From: an uncultured Bacilli bacterium
GTDB lineage: Bacteria; Bacillota_I; Bacilli_A; RF39; UBA660
Length of the DNA: 43,374 nt
Direction of reading: 5' to 3'
Assembly: GCA_947627915.1 (NCBI GenBank)
Contig: CANQXT010000005.1
Coordinates: 1 to 43,374 of the forward strand
A program made the translations under genes and the position numbers. The notes beneath the pieces are model-generated. The model worked only from the letters and a program-made list of their open reading frames with translations. It was not told the DNA's origin and did no database searches. Positions 24,491-33,191 of the stretch are shown here, piece after piece; the stretch's first letter is position 1, and the number at the start of each line of letters is the position of its first letter.

Positions 24491-25231
24491 ATGAAATATT
24501 TAGATAATTTAGAAAAATTAAGTCAAGAATTGAAGAAAAATGTTGATACTAGAAAGAAGATATTAAAAAATCGTGAAAAAGATATTGAAAATGCCATAAA
24601 TCAAATTAATCTTAAATACACAGATGAAATTAATCATAATATTTCAGAAAAAAAAGAAATTATGAATAAGTATCATCAAGTTAGAGATTTAATTGAAAAA
24701 TATTCAACATTTAATAAAAAAACTTTAGGTCAAGTACTTGCTGAACTTACAAGTATCTATAAACAAGAAGAATATATTAGTTACTCAGCTACAATTATGT
24801 ATTATATTATGTATAATAATTCATTACCACTAAAGGGACTAATGATTACACCAACATATGATAAAAGAGAAGAATTTTCTGATATGTACATTGAAGATCA
24901 TAATGATAGATTAATAGCGTTAGCCAATTATTATAAAACGACAAATTACTATAAAAGTTATGGTGAAACTATAAAAATATATGAAACAGATGAACCTGCA
25001 TTGTTACATACAAATATTGTATATAATGATGATATAAACAATCCAAAAAATGTAATATTTATTAAAGAATTTATTGATTATGTTATAAATTATCGTATCG
25101 AAAATAAGATAGATTATATTTCTTTAGAAGAATTAGAAAAACTAAAAGATGAATTTATAAATAATCATCAAGTAGAAATAGAAGAATATCACAAGAATAA
25201 CAATTTAACTTTGAAAAGAGAAAAAAATTAA
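24491..25231 (+). CDS. Coiled-coil protein, paralog 3 of 3
   Basis: This 246-aa protein has an N-terminal coiled coil, KYSTFNKKTLGQVLAELTSIYKQEE, a middle that resembles paralog 1 more than paralog 2 (KGLMITPTYDKRE; NIVYNDDINNPKNVIFIKEF is shared with paralog 1), and the same C-terminal helix. ATG at 24491 is used because TGGAGG precedes it; the upstream ATGs at 24452 and 24458 lie in the duplicated leader. Its stop overlaps the stop of the convergent sortase gene by a few bases. Function unknown. Confidence 0.75.
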   Translation: MKYLDNLEKLSQELKKNVDTRKKILKNREKDIENAINQINLKYTDEINHNISEKKEIMNKYHQVRDLIEKYSTFNKKTLGQVLAELTSIYKQEEYISYSATIMYYIMYNNSLPLKGLMITPTYDKREEFSDMYIEDHNDRLIALANYYKTTNYYKSYGETIKIYETDEPALLHTNIVYNDDINNPKNVIFIKEFIDYVINYRIENKIDYISLEELEKLKDEFINNHQVEIEEYHKNNNLTLKREKN

Positions 25232-26025
25232 TTTTCTCTTTTTTGTTGTTTAATTAATTTAGCATGAGCTACTACTCTTTCATCATCACCATAACAGCTT
25301 GATAATGTTAGAATTTTATCTTTAACATTAACATAAGTATTAAAATTAAAGATACTTCTTTTAGTTATAGTACTTATAAATTCATTATAATCATCTCTTG
25401 TTTTAAAATAAGTTTTAATATAATAACTTTCTTCAGGTATATGATAAACACTAAATATTAGAAAGATATAATTATATTTAGGAGTAGATATTTTTATTAT
25501 ATGATTATTTAAATCGCTAAACCAATTTTCTTCTAAAACATTTTTAAGTGATCCAAATAAAGAATTATCTTTTCTTCGATGACCATAAATAATTGTATTA
25601 TAATTTAAAACATCTAAATTATTTCGATAATCTAAAAAGATCCATCCTGCTTTACTTTTACTTTTATCAAATGTATGGGTTAAATAATAATTATTATCTA
25701 TTGCTTTAACTATTGGATAATCTATAATAGTACCATTTACTTTGATATAACCAACTGTTTCATCATTAGTATTTAGCAAATCTTGAAAATCTACTTCTAG
25801 AAAAGATTCTTCTTGAAAATTATATATGGCATCATTTTTATCATCTGGAACATTTATTAAAACATTATTATCTTTAATTTCTTTAATATTAACTGTATCT
25901 TTTATATTATTAATTATATCTTTAGTATTATTATTTTCTATAGACCAAATTATTAATTGATACGAACTATATATAAAAATAGTAAAAATAATAATTATAA
26001 GTAAATAAAAATACTTTTTCTTCAT
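25228..26025 (-). CDS. srtB: Class B sortase
   Basis: This 265-aa protein has an N-terminal membrane segment (about 5-27), and then a sortase domain with YGHRR (catalytic His149), TLSSCYGDDERVVAHAKL (catalytic Cys244, Arg250) and the class B helix-rich insert (NSLFGSLKNVLEENWFSD). Sortases cut surface proteins at a short motif and join them to the cell wall. Class B enzymes favour NPQT-type motifs; the SPQTG protein at 22145 is the obvious nearby substrate. The gene converges with the third coiled-coil paralog. Class B is supported by the spacing and sequence around Cys. Confidence 0.93.
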   Translation of the reverse strand: MKKKYFYLLIIIIFTIFIYSSYQLIIWSIENNNTKDIINNIKDTVNIKEIKDNNVLINVPDDKNDAIYNFQEESFLEVDFQDLLNTNDETVGYIKVNGTIIDYPIVKAIDNNYYLTHTFDKSKSKAGWIFLDYRNNLDVLNYNTIIYGHRRKDNSLFGSLKNVLEENWFSDLNNHIIKISTPKYNYIFLIFSVYHIPEESYYIKTYFKTRDDYNEFISTITKRSIFNFNTYVNVKDKILTLSSCYGDDERVVAHAKLIKQQKREN

Positions 26026-26071
26026 AATTCATCATTATTATTATGAAAAAAAAGTATTATTTTTATGTTAT

Positions 26072-28672
26072 TTAATCTTGAAATATTCTAGCTATTAATT
26101 TTTTAGAAAATTCATCGATAGCAAAGACGATTAAAACAATAGCTAATGAGATAAGAATTTGATTAAATGGTATAGTTACTAAGCCAAAAATCTTTTTAAT
26201 TGGGGTAACAAAAATAATTATTTGAAGAATTATTAATAATAAAATATTTCTAGTTAAATAGGCATTACTAAATAAATTTTTATTTAAAATTCTTTTTTTA
26301 AGATTACGACAAGAAAATGCAAAAATCATTTCCAATAGAATAAGTGTAAAAAAAGAAATAGTAGAAGCAACTAAAGTACCATATAATTTTAAATTAATGA
26401 TATAGACAATTAAAATAGCTAATGTTTTTAATATGGAAGTAGACAATATTTTAGCAATTAAGAATGGAGTAAAAAATGTACTATCACTTTTTCTTACTTT
26501 TCGATGCATTATATCAGAATCTTCTTTTTCAAAAGATAACGCTATTGCAGGAATACTATCCGTAATTAAATTAATATATAAAAGTTGAATTGGTAAAAAT
26601 ATTTCTACACCAAATAATAAACCAATAAAGACAACTAATATTTCAGTTATATTGCCTGCAAGTAAATAAACTAAAACATTTCTAATATTATCAAAGATTC
26701 TTCGACCTTCTTTAACTGCCGTTACAATTGTTGAAAAACTATCATCTTCTAATATAATATCAGAAACACTTTTAGAAACTTCGGTACCTGTTATACCCAT
26801 TCCAACGCCAATATTAGCTTCTTTTAATGCTGGAGCGTCATTAACACCATCACCAGTCATAGCAACAATTTTATTATTTTTCTTCCAAGCTTTAACAATA
26901 GCTAATTTATTCATTGGACTAACTCGAGCATAAACAGAGTATTGAGAAATATTCTTTTCTAATTCTTCTGGACTCATATTATCAATTTCCATTCCCGTTA
27001 TTGCTTCTTCTTCTTTTTCTATTATTCCAATATCTTTACCTATAGCAACAGCTGTTGCTAAACTATCACCAGTAATCATTATTGGTCTAATATGAGCACT
27101 AATACAGGCATCAATCGAAGTTTTAACATCTAATCTAGGAGGATCAATCATTGAGGTTAAGCCAACGAATACTAAATCATTTTCTTCATTATCTAAATCA
27201 TAATCCTTATCTAAATCTTTATAAGCATAAGCAAGAATCCGATAAGCATTATTAGCTTCCTTTTTTTCAATTTCTTGAATTTCATCTTTTCTTTTTTGAG
27301 TTAATTTAATTACCTTATCATTTTCTAAGATGTATTTACAATGTTTAATTAAAGAATCTAAACTACCTTTAGTATACATTCTAATATTATTATCTTCGAC
27401 ATTAACGGTACTCATCATTTTTCTTTCCGAATCAAAAGGTATTTCATCAATACGAAGACTATTTTTTCTTAAGATATTAACATCAATATGCATATCGGCA
27501 CATTCATATAAAGCAATTTCAGTAGGATCTCCAACAAACTCTCCATTATCTTTACTGGAATCATTATTAAGAGCCATTATTTTAAGTAAAATATTATTTT
27601 TCTCTAAATCTTTTGGACCCATAATTTTATTATTATAATAAATCTCTACTACTTGCATCTTATTTTGCGTTATAGTCCCTGTTTTATCCGAACATATAAT
27701 TTCCGTACATCCTAAGGTTTCTACACTACTTAATTTACGCACTATGGCCTTCTTTTTAGCTAAAGCTTTCATTCCTAAAGATAAGATTATGGTAATTACT
27801 GCCGGTAATCCCTCCGGTATTGCAGCAACTGCTAAAGATATCGAAAGCATAATTATTTCTTTTAAAGTCATACCTTTTATTAAACCAATAATAAAGATTA
27901 TGCCAATGATTACTAAAACAACTATCGATAAAAATTTACTAATACCATTAATTCTTTTTTGTAAAGGGGTTAATTCTTCTTTAGTATCACTTAAACTTTC
28001 TGCAATTAAACCTAGTTCCGTATTCATTCCCACTTCACATACTACTGCTTCACATTTACCATATACAATATTAGTTCCTTGATAAATCATATTTGTTCTT
28101 AAAGATAAAGGTACTTCTACATCTATCTTTTTAATATCTTTATTTACCGGTATAGATTCACCAGTTAAAGATGATTCATCTACTTTTAAAGATACTTCTT
28201 TAATAATTCTAGCATCAGCAGGTACTGTATCTCCCGCTTCTAAAACTAAAATATCTCCTTTAACTATTTCTTCACTATTAACTAAGCATACTTTATTGTC
28301 TCTTCTTACTTTAACTTTACAAATATTCATTTTTTTTAGGGCTAAAACTTCTTTTTCTGCTTTATTTTCTTGAATAAAACCTAATATAGCATTTAATATA
28401 ACTATTGCTAAAATAATTATACTATCCATATAACTTTCGTGATTAATTAAAGATATGCTAAAGGATAATAAAGATGCTAAAATTAAAATAATAATCATAA
28501 TATCTTTAAATCCTTTTAAAAATTTAATTAATTTATTTTCTTTTTTAACTTCTTTTAATTTATTTAAACCATTTTCTTTTAATCTTTTATTTACTTCTAT
28601 TAAAGAAATTCCCTTAACTGAAGTATCTAATTTATCTAATACTTCATCAATATTTAAATTATAATATTTCAT
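26072..28672 (-). CDS. Calcium-type P-type ATPase
   Basis: This ~866-aa P2-type cation ATPase has an N-terminal cation-ATPase domain, TGES (about 170-173), PEGLP in M4 (about 286-290), phosphorylation motif DKTGTIT (Asp near 329), the P-domain motif MTGDGVNDAPALKEANIGVGMG, and M6 NLITDSIPAIAL. The M4 PEGLP and M6 N..TD residues match the Ca2+ sites of SERCA/PMR1-type pumps, so export of Ca2+ (possibly Mn2+) from the cytoplasm is likely. It is full length. ATG at 28672 is preferred over the TTG at 28681 because of the AGG spacing. Single gene, convergent with nothing. Confidence 0.93.
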   Translation of the reverse strand: MKYYNLNIDEVLDKLDTSVKGISLIEVNKRLKENGLNKLKEVKKENKLIKFLKGFKDIMIIILILASLLSFSISLINHESYMDSIIILAIVILNAILGFIQENKAEKEVLALKKMNICKVKVRRDNKVCLVNSEEIVKGDILVLEAGDTVPADARIIKEVSLKVDESSLTGESIPVNKDIKKIDVEVPLSLRTNMIYQGTNIVYGKCEAVVCEVGMNTELGLIAESLSDTKEELTPLQKRINGISKFLSIVVLVIIGIIFIIGLIKGMTLKEIIMLSISLAVAAIPEGLPAVITIILSLGMKALAKKKAIVRKLSSVETLGCTEIICSDKTGTITQNKMQVVEIYYNNKIMGPKDLEKNNILLKIMALNNDSSKDNGEFVGDPTEIALYECADMHIDVNILRKNSLRIDEIPFDSERKMMSTVNVEDNNIRMYTKGSLDSLIKHCKYILENDKVIKLTQKRKDEIQEIEKKEANNAYRILAYAYKDLDKDYDLDNEENDLVFVGLTSMIDPPRLDVKTSIDACISAHIRPIMITGDSLATAVAIGKDIGIIEKEEEAITGMEIDNMSPEELEKNISQYSVYARVSPMNKLAIVKAWKKNNKIVAMTGDGVNDAPALKEANIGVGMGITGTEVSKSVSDIILEDDSFSTIVTAVKEGRRIFDNIRNVLVYLLAGNITEILVVFIGLLFGVEIFLPIQLLYINLITDSIPAIALSFEKEDSDIMHRKVRKSDSTFFTPFLIAKILSTSILKTLAILIVYIINLKLYGTLVASTISFFTLILLEMIFAFSCRNLKKRILNKNLFSNAYLTRNILLLIILQIIIFVTPIKKIFGLVTIPFNQILISLAIVLIVFAIDEFSKKLIARIFQD

Positions 28673-28759
28673 AACTATCAACCTACTATTTTAATATATC
28701 ATAAAAAAGATGTTTTTAAAATAATAAAACTAGTGATATAATTTTAATGGTGATATAAA

Positions 28760-29947
28760 TTGAAAAAAAATACAATAATTACAATAGTAGTAATATCTAT
28801 TTTAATTTGTACTTTTTATGCTTTTTATGATTTTACAAATAACTTTTTAATGACGAGTTATTATACTACAACATATATTAATGAAGAAAAAGAAATAGAA
28901 AATAATAAAGAAAATAAAGAAGAAGAAAAGATAACTAACAATATTTTTCAAGCATATGAAGATAAAGCTTTTCAAAAACTGCAAGAATTAACTTTAGATG
29001 AAAAAATAGCGCAAACTTTAATTGTTTGCAATAATAATGATTTATTAACTAAACAACTAACTTATAATTTTGGGGGTGTTATCTTTTTTGAAAAAGACTT
29101 TAAATATAAAAAAAGAGACCAAGTAATTGAAATGATTCAAAAATTACAAAATAATTCTAAAATACCATTATTAACTGCTATTGATGAAGAAGGAGGTAAA
29201 GTATCTCGAATTAGTAGTAATTCTAATTTAGTATCTAGTCCTTTTAAATCTAGTCAAGAATTATATAAAGAAAATGGTTTTAATGCTATTAAAGAAGATG
29301 TTTTATATAAAAGTTATATCTTAGAAAATTTAGGTTTAAATTTAAATTTAGCTCCTGTAGTAGATATTTCTACTAATGAAGATGATTATATGTATGAAAG
29401 ATCAATTGGTTTAGATGCTTCTTTAACTAGTATATATGCTAAAACAGTTATTGAAGCTAGTAAGACAGCTAAAGTTTCCTATGCTTTAAAACATTTTCCT
29501 GGTTATGGCAATAATGTTGATACTCATAAAGGTATAGCTATAGATAATAGAACTTATGAAGAATTAGTTAATAATGATTTATTACCATTTATTGAAGGAA
29601 TAAAAGCTGGAGCAGAAGCTATTTTAGTAAGTCATAATATTGTGTCTTGCATTGATAATGAATATCCTGCTACTTTATCTAAAAATATTCATAATTTACT
29701 ACGTAATGATTTACAATTTACAGGAGTAATAATTACTGATGACTTAAGTATGGATGCTTTAGATAATTATGAAAATCCCGAAGTATTAGCCCTTAATGCT
29801 GGTAATGATTTATTAATTACAAGTAACTATGAAAAAAGTTTTAATAATATTAAATTAGGTCTTGAAAATAATCTTCTTAATGAAGAATTATTAGATGAAA
29901 TAGTCCTTAGAATATTATCTTGGAAATATTATAAAAATCTTTTATAA
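28760..29947 (+). CDS. Glycoside hydrolase family 3 (NagZ-like beta-N-acetylglucosaminidase)
   Basis: This 395-aa protein has an N-terminal signal anchor (about 5-25), a charged Glu/Lys/Asn linker (41-60), and a GH3 barrel. Motifs seen are AIDEEGGKVSR, LNLAPVVDIS, KHFPGYG (244-250, where the second His of KHFPGHG is Tyr), DTH (254-256, the NagZ Asp-His dyad) and ITDDLSMDAL (nucleophile near Asp327). It probably removes GlcNAc from peptidoglycan on the cell surface. Start is TTG at 28760 with GGTGATATAAA upstream. It fits the envelope-gene context. Confidence 0.88.
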   Translation: MKKNTIITIVVISILICTFYAFYDFTNNFLMTSYYTTTYINEEKEIENNKENKEEEKITNNIFQAYEDKAFQKLQELTLDEKIAQTLIVCNNNDLLTKQLTYNFGGVIFFEKDFKYKKRDQVIEMIQKLQNNSKIPLLTAIDEEGGKVSRISSNSNLVSSPFKSSQELYKENGFNAIKEDVLYKSYILENLGLNLNLAPVVDISTNEDDYMYERSIGLDASLTSIYAKTVIEASKTAKVSYALKHFPGYGNNVDTHKGIAIDNRTYEELVNNDLLPFIEGIKAGAEAILVSHNIVSCIDNEYPATLSKNIHNLLRNDLQFTGVIITDDLSMDALDNYENPEVLALNAGNDLLITSNYEKSFNNIKLGLENNLLNEELLDEIVLRILSWKYYKNLL

Positions 29948-29989
29948 TAATTTTTTTATTTTCAAATATACTTTATTAAGGAGTCTATA

Positions 29990-30442
29990 ATGAAAATAAT
30001 TAAACAATTTTTTTATCTTTTATTACCTATATTTTTAGGTACAATTATTGGTTTAATAATTAATCCCTACATTGATTATAATTCTTTTGTTAAACCTTTT
30101 TTAGCTCCACCTAGTGTTCTTTTCCCAATAATGTGGTCTATTATTTATATTCTTCTAGGTACTTCCTACTTACTCTATAAAAATAATAAGCCATCTTTTC
30201 CTCTTATAGATAAAATTTATTATTTATCTTTAATAATTAATTTATCTTGGTCTATATTCTTTTTTATCTTTAAATGGTATTTCTTTACTATTATAGTTAC
30301 AATAATCTTATTATTATTAGTAATTTACTTATTATATTTATTTTATAAATATTATAGACCAGCATTTTATTTAAATATTCTATATGGATTATGGTTAATA
30401 TTTGCTACTTATTTAACAATAGGTATCTATATATTAAATTAG
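29990..30442 (+). CDS. tspO: TspO/MBR family membrane protein
   Basis: This 150-aa protein has five hydrophobic segments and TspO signatures KPFLAPPSVLFPIMWSIIYILLGTS, INLSWSIFFFIFKWYFF and ILYGLWLIFATYLTIG. TspO proteins bind porphyrins or other small hydrophobic ligands in the membrane. RBS AAGGAG precedes ATG at 29990, 42 nt after the GH3 gene. It is probably the last gene of that transcript; a terminator follows at once. Confidence 0.9.
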   Translation: MKIIKQFFYLLLPIFLGTIIGLIINPYIDYNSFVKPFLAPPSVLFPIMWSIIYILLGTSYLLYKNNKPSFPLIDKIYYLSLIINLSWSIFFFIFKWYFFTIIVTIILLLLVIYLLYLFYKYYRPAFYLNILYGLWLIFATYLTIGIYILN

Positions 30443-30470
30443 AAGTAGATTTTTCTACTTCTATTTTTTT
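30441..30470 (+). terminator. Terminator after tspO
   Basis: 8-bp stem agaagtag/ctacttct, 6-nt loop, then ATTTTTTT. The left arm overlaps the tspO stop codon and the T-run overlaps the 3' end of the holin-like gene on the other strand. Confidence 0.85.
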
Positions 30471-30703
30471 AAGGCCATTAAATTTTTAAATAAATCGTAT
30501 GTACCACCAGTGAAAAGACCTACACCAGTTAAAACTAAGCTAATATCTTTAGTTATAAGATAATAGATAACTGAGGTTATTATTCCGATTAATAAATTTT
30601 GAATAGGTATTAAATTATTATTAATTTTAGAACTCTTTTTAGTTACTATACCTAAGATAAAAGTAATTACCATCGTTACAATGGCAAAGATATTATGTAA
30701 CAA
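30461..30703 (-). CDS. Holin-like small membrane protein
   Basis: This protein of about 80 aa has two to three hydrophobic segments (IFAIVTMVITFILGIV, LIPIQNLLIGIITSVIYYLI, LVLTGVGLFTGG) and ends in LFKNLMALKK. The NLIPIQNLLIG...GG.YDLFKN pattern fits small phage holins. TTG at 30703 is preferred to GTG at 30718 because GAGGAG stands 7 nt before it. It lies beside a GH25 lysozyme gene on the same strand (46 nt apart), the usual holin-endolysin pairing, although no other phage gene is present. Confidence 0.65.
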   Translation of the reverse strand: MLHNIFAIVTMVITFILGIVTKKSSKINNNLIPIQNLLIGIITSVIYYLITKDISLVLTGVGLFTGGTYDLFKNLMALKK

Positions 30704-30764
30704 TATATCACTCCTCACATATAATATATGAAGAAGATCTTAAAAGAAAAAGATTATTTACCTA

Positions 30765-31946
30765 TTAATGATAAAGAATATCAATATCAACATCCCCATT
30801 AATACCATCAATTCGACCAGTATTACACATTTGCCACATAATATACTTTCCTTCATAATTAGTTTGAGAAGTATAATGAGCTAGCCAAACAGGATAGTCT
30901 TTTTTATTTTCCCATATTTTTTCTAAATAATTTTTACTACTATAAAGCATACCTTCATAACCATGTTCATTCAATATTTCTATAAAAGTATTAACCATTT
31001 CATTAACTTCATAAAAACTAATTCTAAAAGAATTCCAACTGCCAAAGTTTTCCCAGTCAAAAGCAACAGGTAAATCTAAAGTTTCTTTATTTAAAGTATT
31101 TATAACCCATAAAGCATGTTTTCTTACTTCTTCAATATTACCTGCTTTAGTATATAAATATACTCCTACTTTTAAACCAGCTTCTTTCGCTTTTTTAATA
31201 TTTTCTAGAAAATAAGAATCAACCCCAATTTCACCATTTCTCGCTGTTTGAACCCCAATCCGCATCATAACAAAAGTAGCTCCAGCTTCTTTAACTTTAT
31301 TAAAATCAATATTACCTTGCCATTTAGAAACATCAATACCTAATTCATTATTATCATTTTTATAAGTATTATATACTTCACTAAATTGTTTTTTTGAACT
31401 ACTTTGAGTTGAACTATTACCTGTTTTTTCTTTAACATTTAAAGTAACATTAACTTCTTTTACATTATTACTACTATCTGCTAATTTATATATTAAGTTA
31501 TAAGTTCCTACACTACTTAAATCATAATCCCCTTCAATATCACAAGTTACATAACCACTATAATTATCACCATACATAATTAAATCACATAGATCATTAC
31601 TATAATTAAGAAGAATAGTTTTATTTGTACCACTTATAACTCGAGGTTCTTCCGTATCCACAATTTGAACATTAAAATTATAAACATATTTCTTTTTATC
31701 TTTTTTAAAATAAATTTTATGATTTTGAGTTCCTAGTTTAGTTGTATCTATTTTAAAATCTTTTGTTAAAACTTCCATTTCATTATTTTTATACTGAATA
31801 ATATCACTTAAATTATAATCACTATAAACTTCTAAAATATTATTTTGAAGAATAATATTTTCATCTGTTAAATCTTCATATATTTTTTCTTTACAACCCG
31901 TTAATAAAAAAATTGTTAAAATTATAAACATAATCTTTTTCATCAT
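30765..31946 (-). CDS. GH25 lysozyme lipoprotein
   Basis: This 393-aa protein has a lipoprotein signal with lipobox LLTGC (Cys18), one or two bacterial Ig-like domains (about 30-172, DTEEPRVISG and NVTLNV edges), a short serine linker, and a C-terminal GH25 muramidase. The GH25 domain shows GIDVSKWQG (Asp205), FDWEN (Asp297/Glu299) and DIDILYH at the end. It should hydrolyse peptidoglycan while tethered to the outer membrane face. A lipid anchor distinguishes it from a free phage endolysin and suggests a host cell-wall enzyme. Start ATG at 31946; the RBS is weak. Confidence 0.92.
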   Translation of the reverse strand: MMKKIMFIILTIFLLTGCKEKIYEDLTDENIILQNNILEVYSDYNLSDIIQYKNNEMEVLTKDFKIDTTKLGTQNHKIYFKKDKKKYVYNFNVQIVDTEEPRVISGTNKTILLNYSNDLCDLIMYGDNYSGYVTCDIEGDYDLSSVGTYNLIYKLADSSNNVKEVNVTLNVKEKTGNSSTQSSSKKQFSEVYNTYKNDNNELGIDVSKWQGNIDFNKVKEAGATFVMMRIGVQTARNGEIGVDSYFLENIKKAKEAGLKVGVYLYTKAGNIEEVRKHALWVINTLNKETLDLPVAFDWENFGSWNSFRISFYEVNEMVNTFIEILNEHGYEGMLYSSKNYLEKIWENKKDYPVWLAHYTSQTNYEGKYIMWQMCNTGRIDGINGDVDIDILYH

Positions 31947-32004
31947 ACATCACAAATACAATTTTAACATTTTTTATAAAAGAAAAAAAGATGTATGACA
32001 CATC

Positions 32005-32292
32005 TTATAAATTTTCTATTATATGAATATTTTTATTTAATTTTTCAATTAAATCTTCTGGAACATATTTAGAGAATATTTCCACAAAATTACTATGATC
32101 CATTAAAAACATTGAATAATATTCTAGAAAGATTGTTCTATAAGTTGTTACACCTAGATTTTTTAAATATTTAATATTTTCACCAACTAACTTTTTATTT
32201 TCTTTAATTGCATCAATTAATTTTTTAGGAGTATTATTTAAAAAACTAGCAATTTCTTCTTTATTAAAATCATATTTTTCTAAAAATTTCAT
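32005..32292 (-). CDS. Small helical protein, tail gene of cluster 1
   Basis: This 95-aa, all-helical soluble protein has the pattern MKFLEKYDFNKEEIASFL, then ENIKYLKNLGVTTYRTIFLEYYSMFLMD. It resembles the 96-aa tail gene of cluster 2 (39082) in length, in the M-[FY]-L-E start, in the NIKYL-NLG/NYLINKG segment and in position after a long helical-repeat gene. Its ATG overlaps the TGA of the 296-aa gene by 4 nt, so it is coupled. Function unknown. Confidence 0.7.
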   Translation of the reverse strand: MKFLEKYDFNKEEIASFLNNTPKKLIDAIKENKKLVGENIKYLKNLGVTTYRTIFLEYYSMFLMDHSNFVEIFSKYVPEDLIEKLNKNIHIIENL

Positions 32293-33179
32293 AGAGATCT
32301 TCCTCCATTATTAAGTTCATCAAAATTAATATCACCATCAAATAGTTCATTCCAATTTAAATCTTCTAATTCATTAGCAATTCCTGCCGCATATGTGGCA
32401 TTTGGATCAAATTCGGTAGCATTGTTTTTAGCTTCTTCTAAACTTTTTTTAGTTTCCTCTAAACTTGCTCTTAAATCTTCAATACCTTTCATATCATTTA
32501 GAGCATCTTTAGAAACATCTTGTTTTGGTTCACTTGTTAATGTTTCTTCAGTATTAACTGGTACATCTGGAGTTTTTTCAAATAAGTCACTAAATTCATT
32601 TACTGGTTCAAATGGTTCCGTTAAATCTTTAGTCTCTGTTTCTAAGTCACTTGCTGTATTTAATTCAACTGGTTCATTAACTACATTCTCAACACTTCTA
32701 TTTGATTCAATAACAGTAAATGGATCTCTTACGACAACTTCAGTTGGGAAATTCTTAATTGCCACCTTCCATTCAGCATCATTGTATATGAATGGTAAAT
32801 ATTTACCATTTTCATCTTTATATGATACACCAACTGATATACAATGAATAATTCTCTTTTTAACTTCTAAACAATTATCTAATTTATTTAATACTAAAGG
32901 ATATTGTCTAGCTAAATCAACTGCATCAACTAATCTTAAATTTTCGACACTTTTTTTGATATCATCTAATGGTTTAGCAAGTATAGATATATATCTAGCT
33001 TTGTTAAGAACTATACCATTAGATTTTAAATAACTTATTGTTTCTTCACAATTTGGTTCTATATATGGAAATATAGCAAAGTATAGAGAAACTTTTTCTT
33101 CTTCTGTTTTTCCTTTTTGACTATTAGCAAAATCAGGAACTAATACAGTTATTATATCTTTATAATTTGTTTGACTCAT
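32289..33179 (-). CDS. Helical-repeat protein with acidic tail, cluster 1
   Basis: In this 296-aa protein, residues ~35-115 hold mTERF-like helical units (ETISYLKSNGIVLNKARYISILAKPLDDIKKSVENLRLVDAVDLARQYPLVL) resembling a segment of the 620-aa protein of cluster 2 (YLKSLGFN...LALLILGNIKTIEENYNTLLKYGIF). From about 165 the sequence is acidic and low-complexity (ETKDLTEPFEPVNEFSDLFEK) and ends with a short coiled coil and DLNWNELFDGDINFDEL. Its stop TGA overlaps the next start (ATGA). Middle gene of a three-gene operon. No known domain. Confidence 0.72.
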   Translation of the reverse strand: MSQTNYKDIITVLVPDFANSQKGKTEEEKVSLYFAIFPYIEPNCEETISYLKSNGIVLNKARYISILAKPLDDIKKSVENLRLVDAVDLARQYPLVLNKLDNCLEVKKRIIHCISVGVSYKDENGKYLPFIYNDAEWKVAIKNFPTEVVVRDPFTVIESNRSVENVVNEPVELNTASDLETETKDLTEPFEPVNEFSDLFEKTPDVPVNTEETLTSEPKQDVSKDALNDMKGIEDLRASLEETKKSLEEAKNNATEFDPNATYAAGIANELEDLNWNELFDGDINFDELNNGGRSL

Positions 33180-33191
33180 ATATTTCTCCTT

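Noticed and set aside
26072-28681. Plus-strand reading frames opposite the P-type ATPase (27330-28082 and others)
   Set aside because: They lie antisense to a clearly coding ATPase with intact motifs and lack ribosome binding sites.
30461-31946. Prophage remnant based on holin and lysozyme
   Set aside because: No capsid, terminase, tail or integrase gene is present, and the lysozyme has a lipoprotein signal and Ig-like domains.
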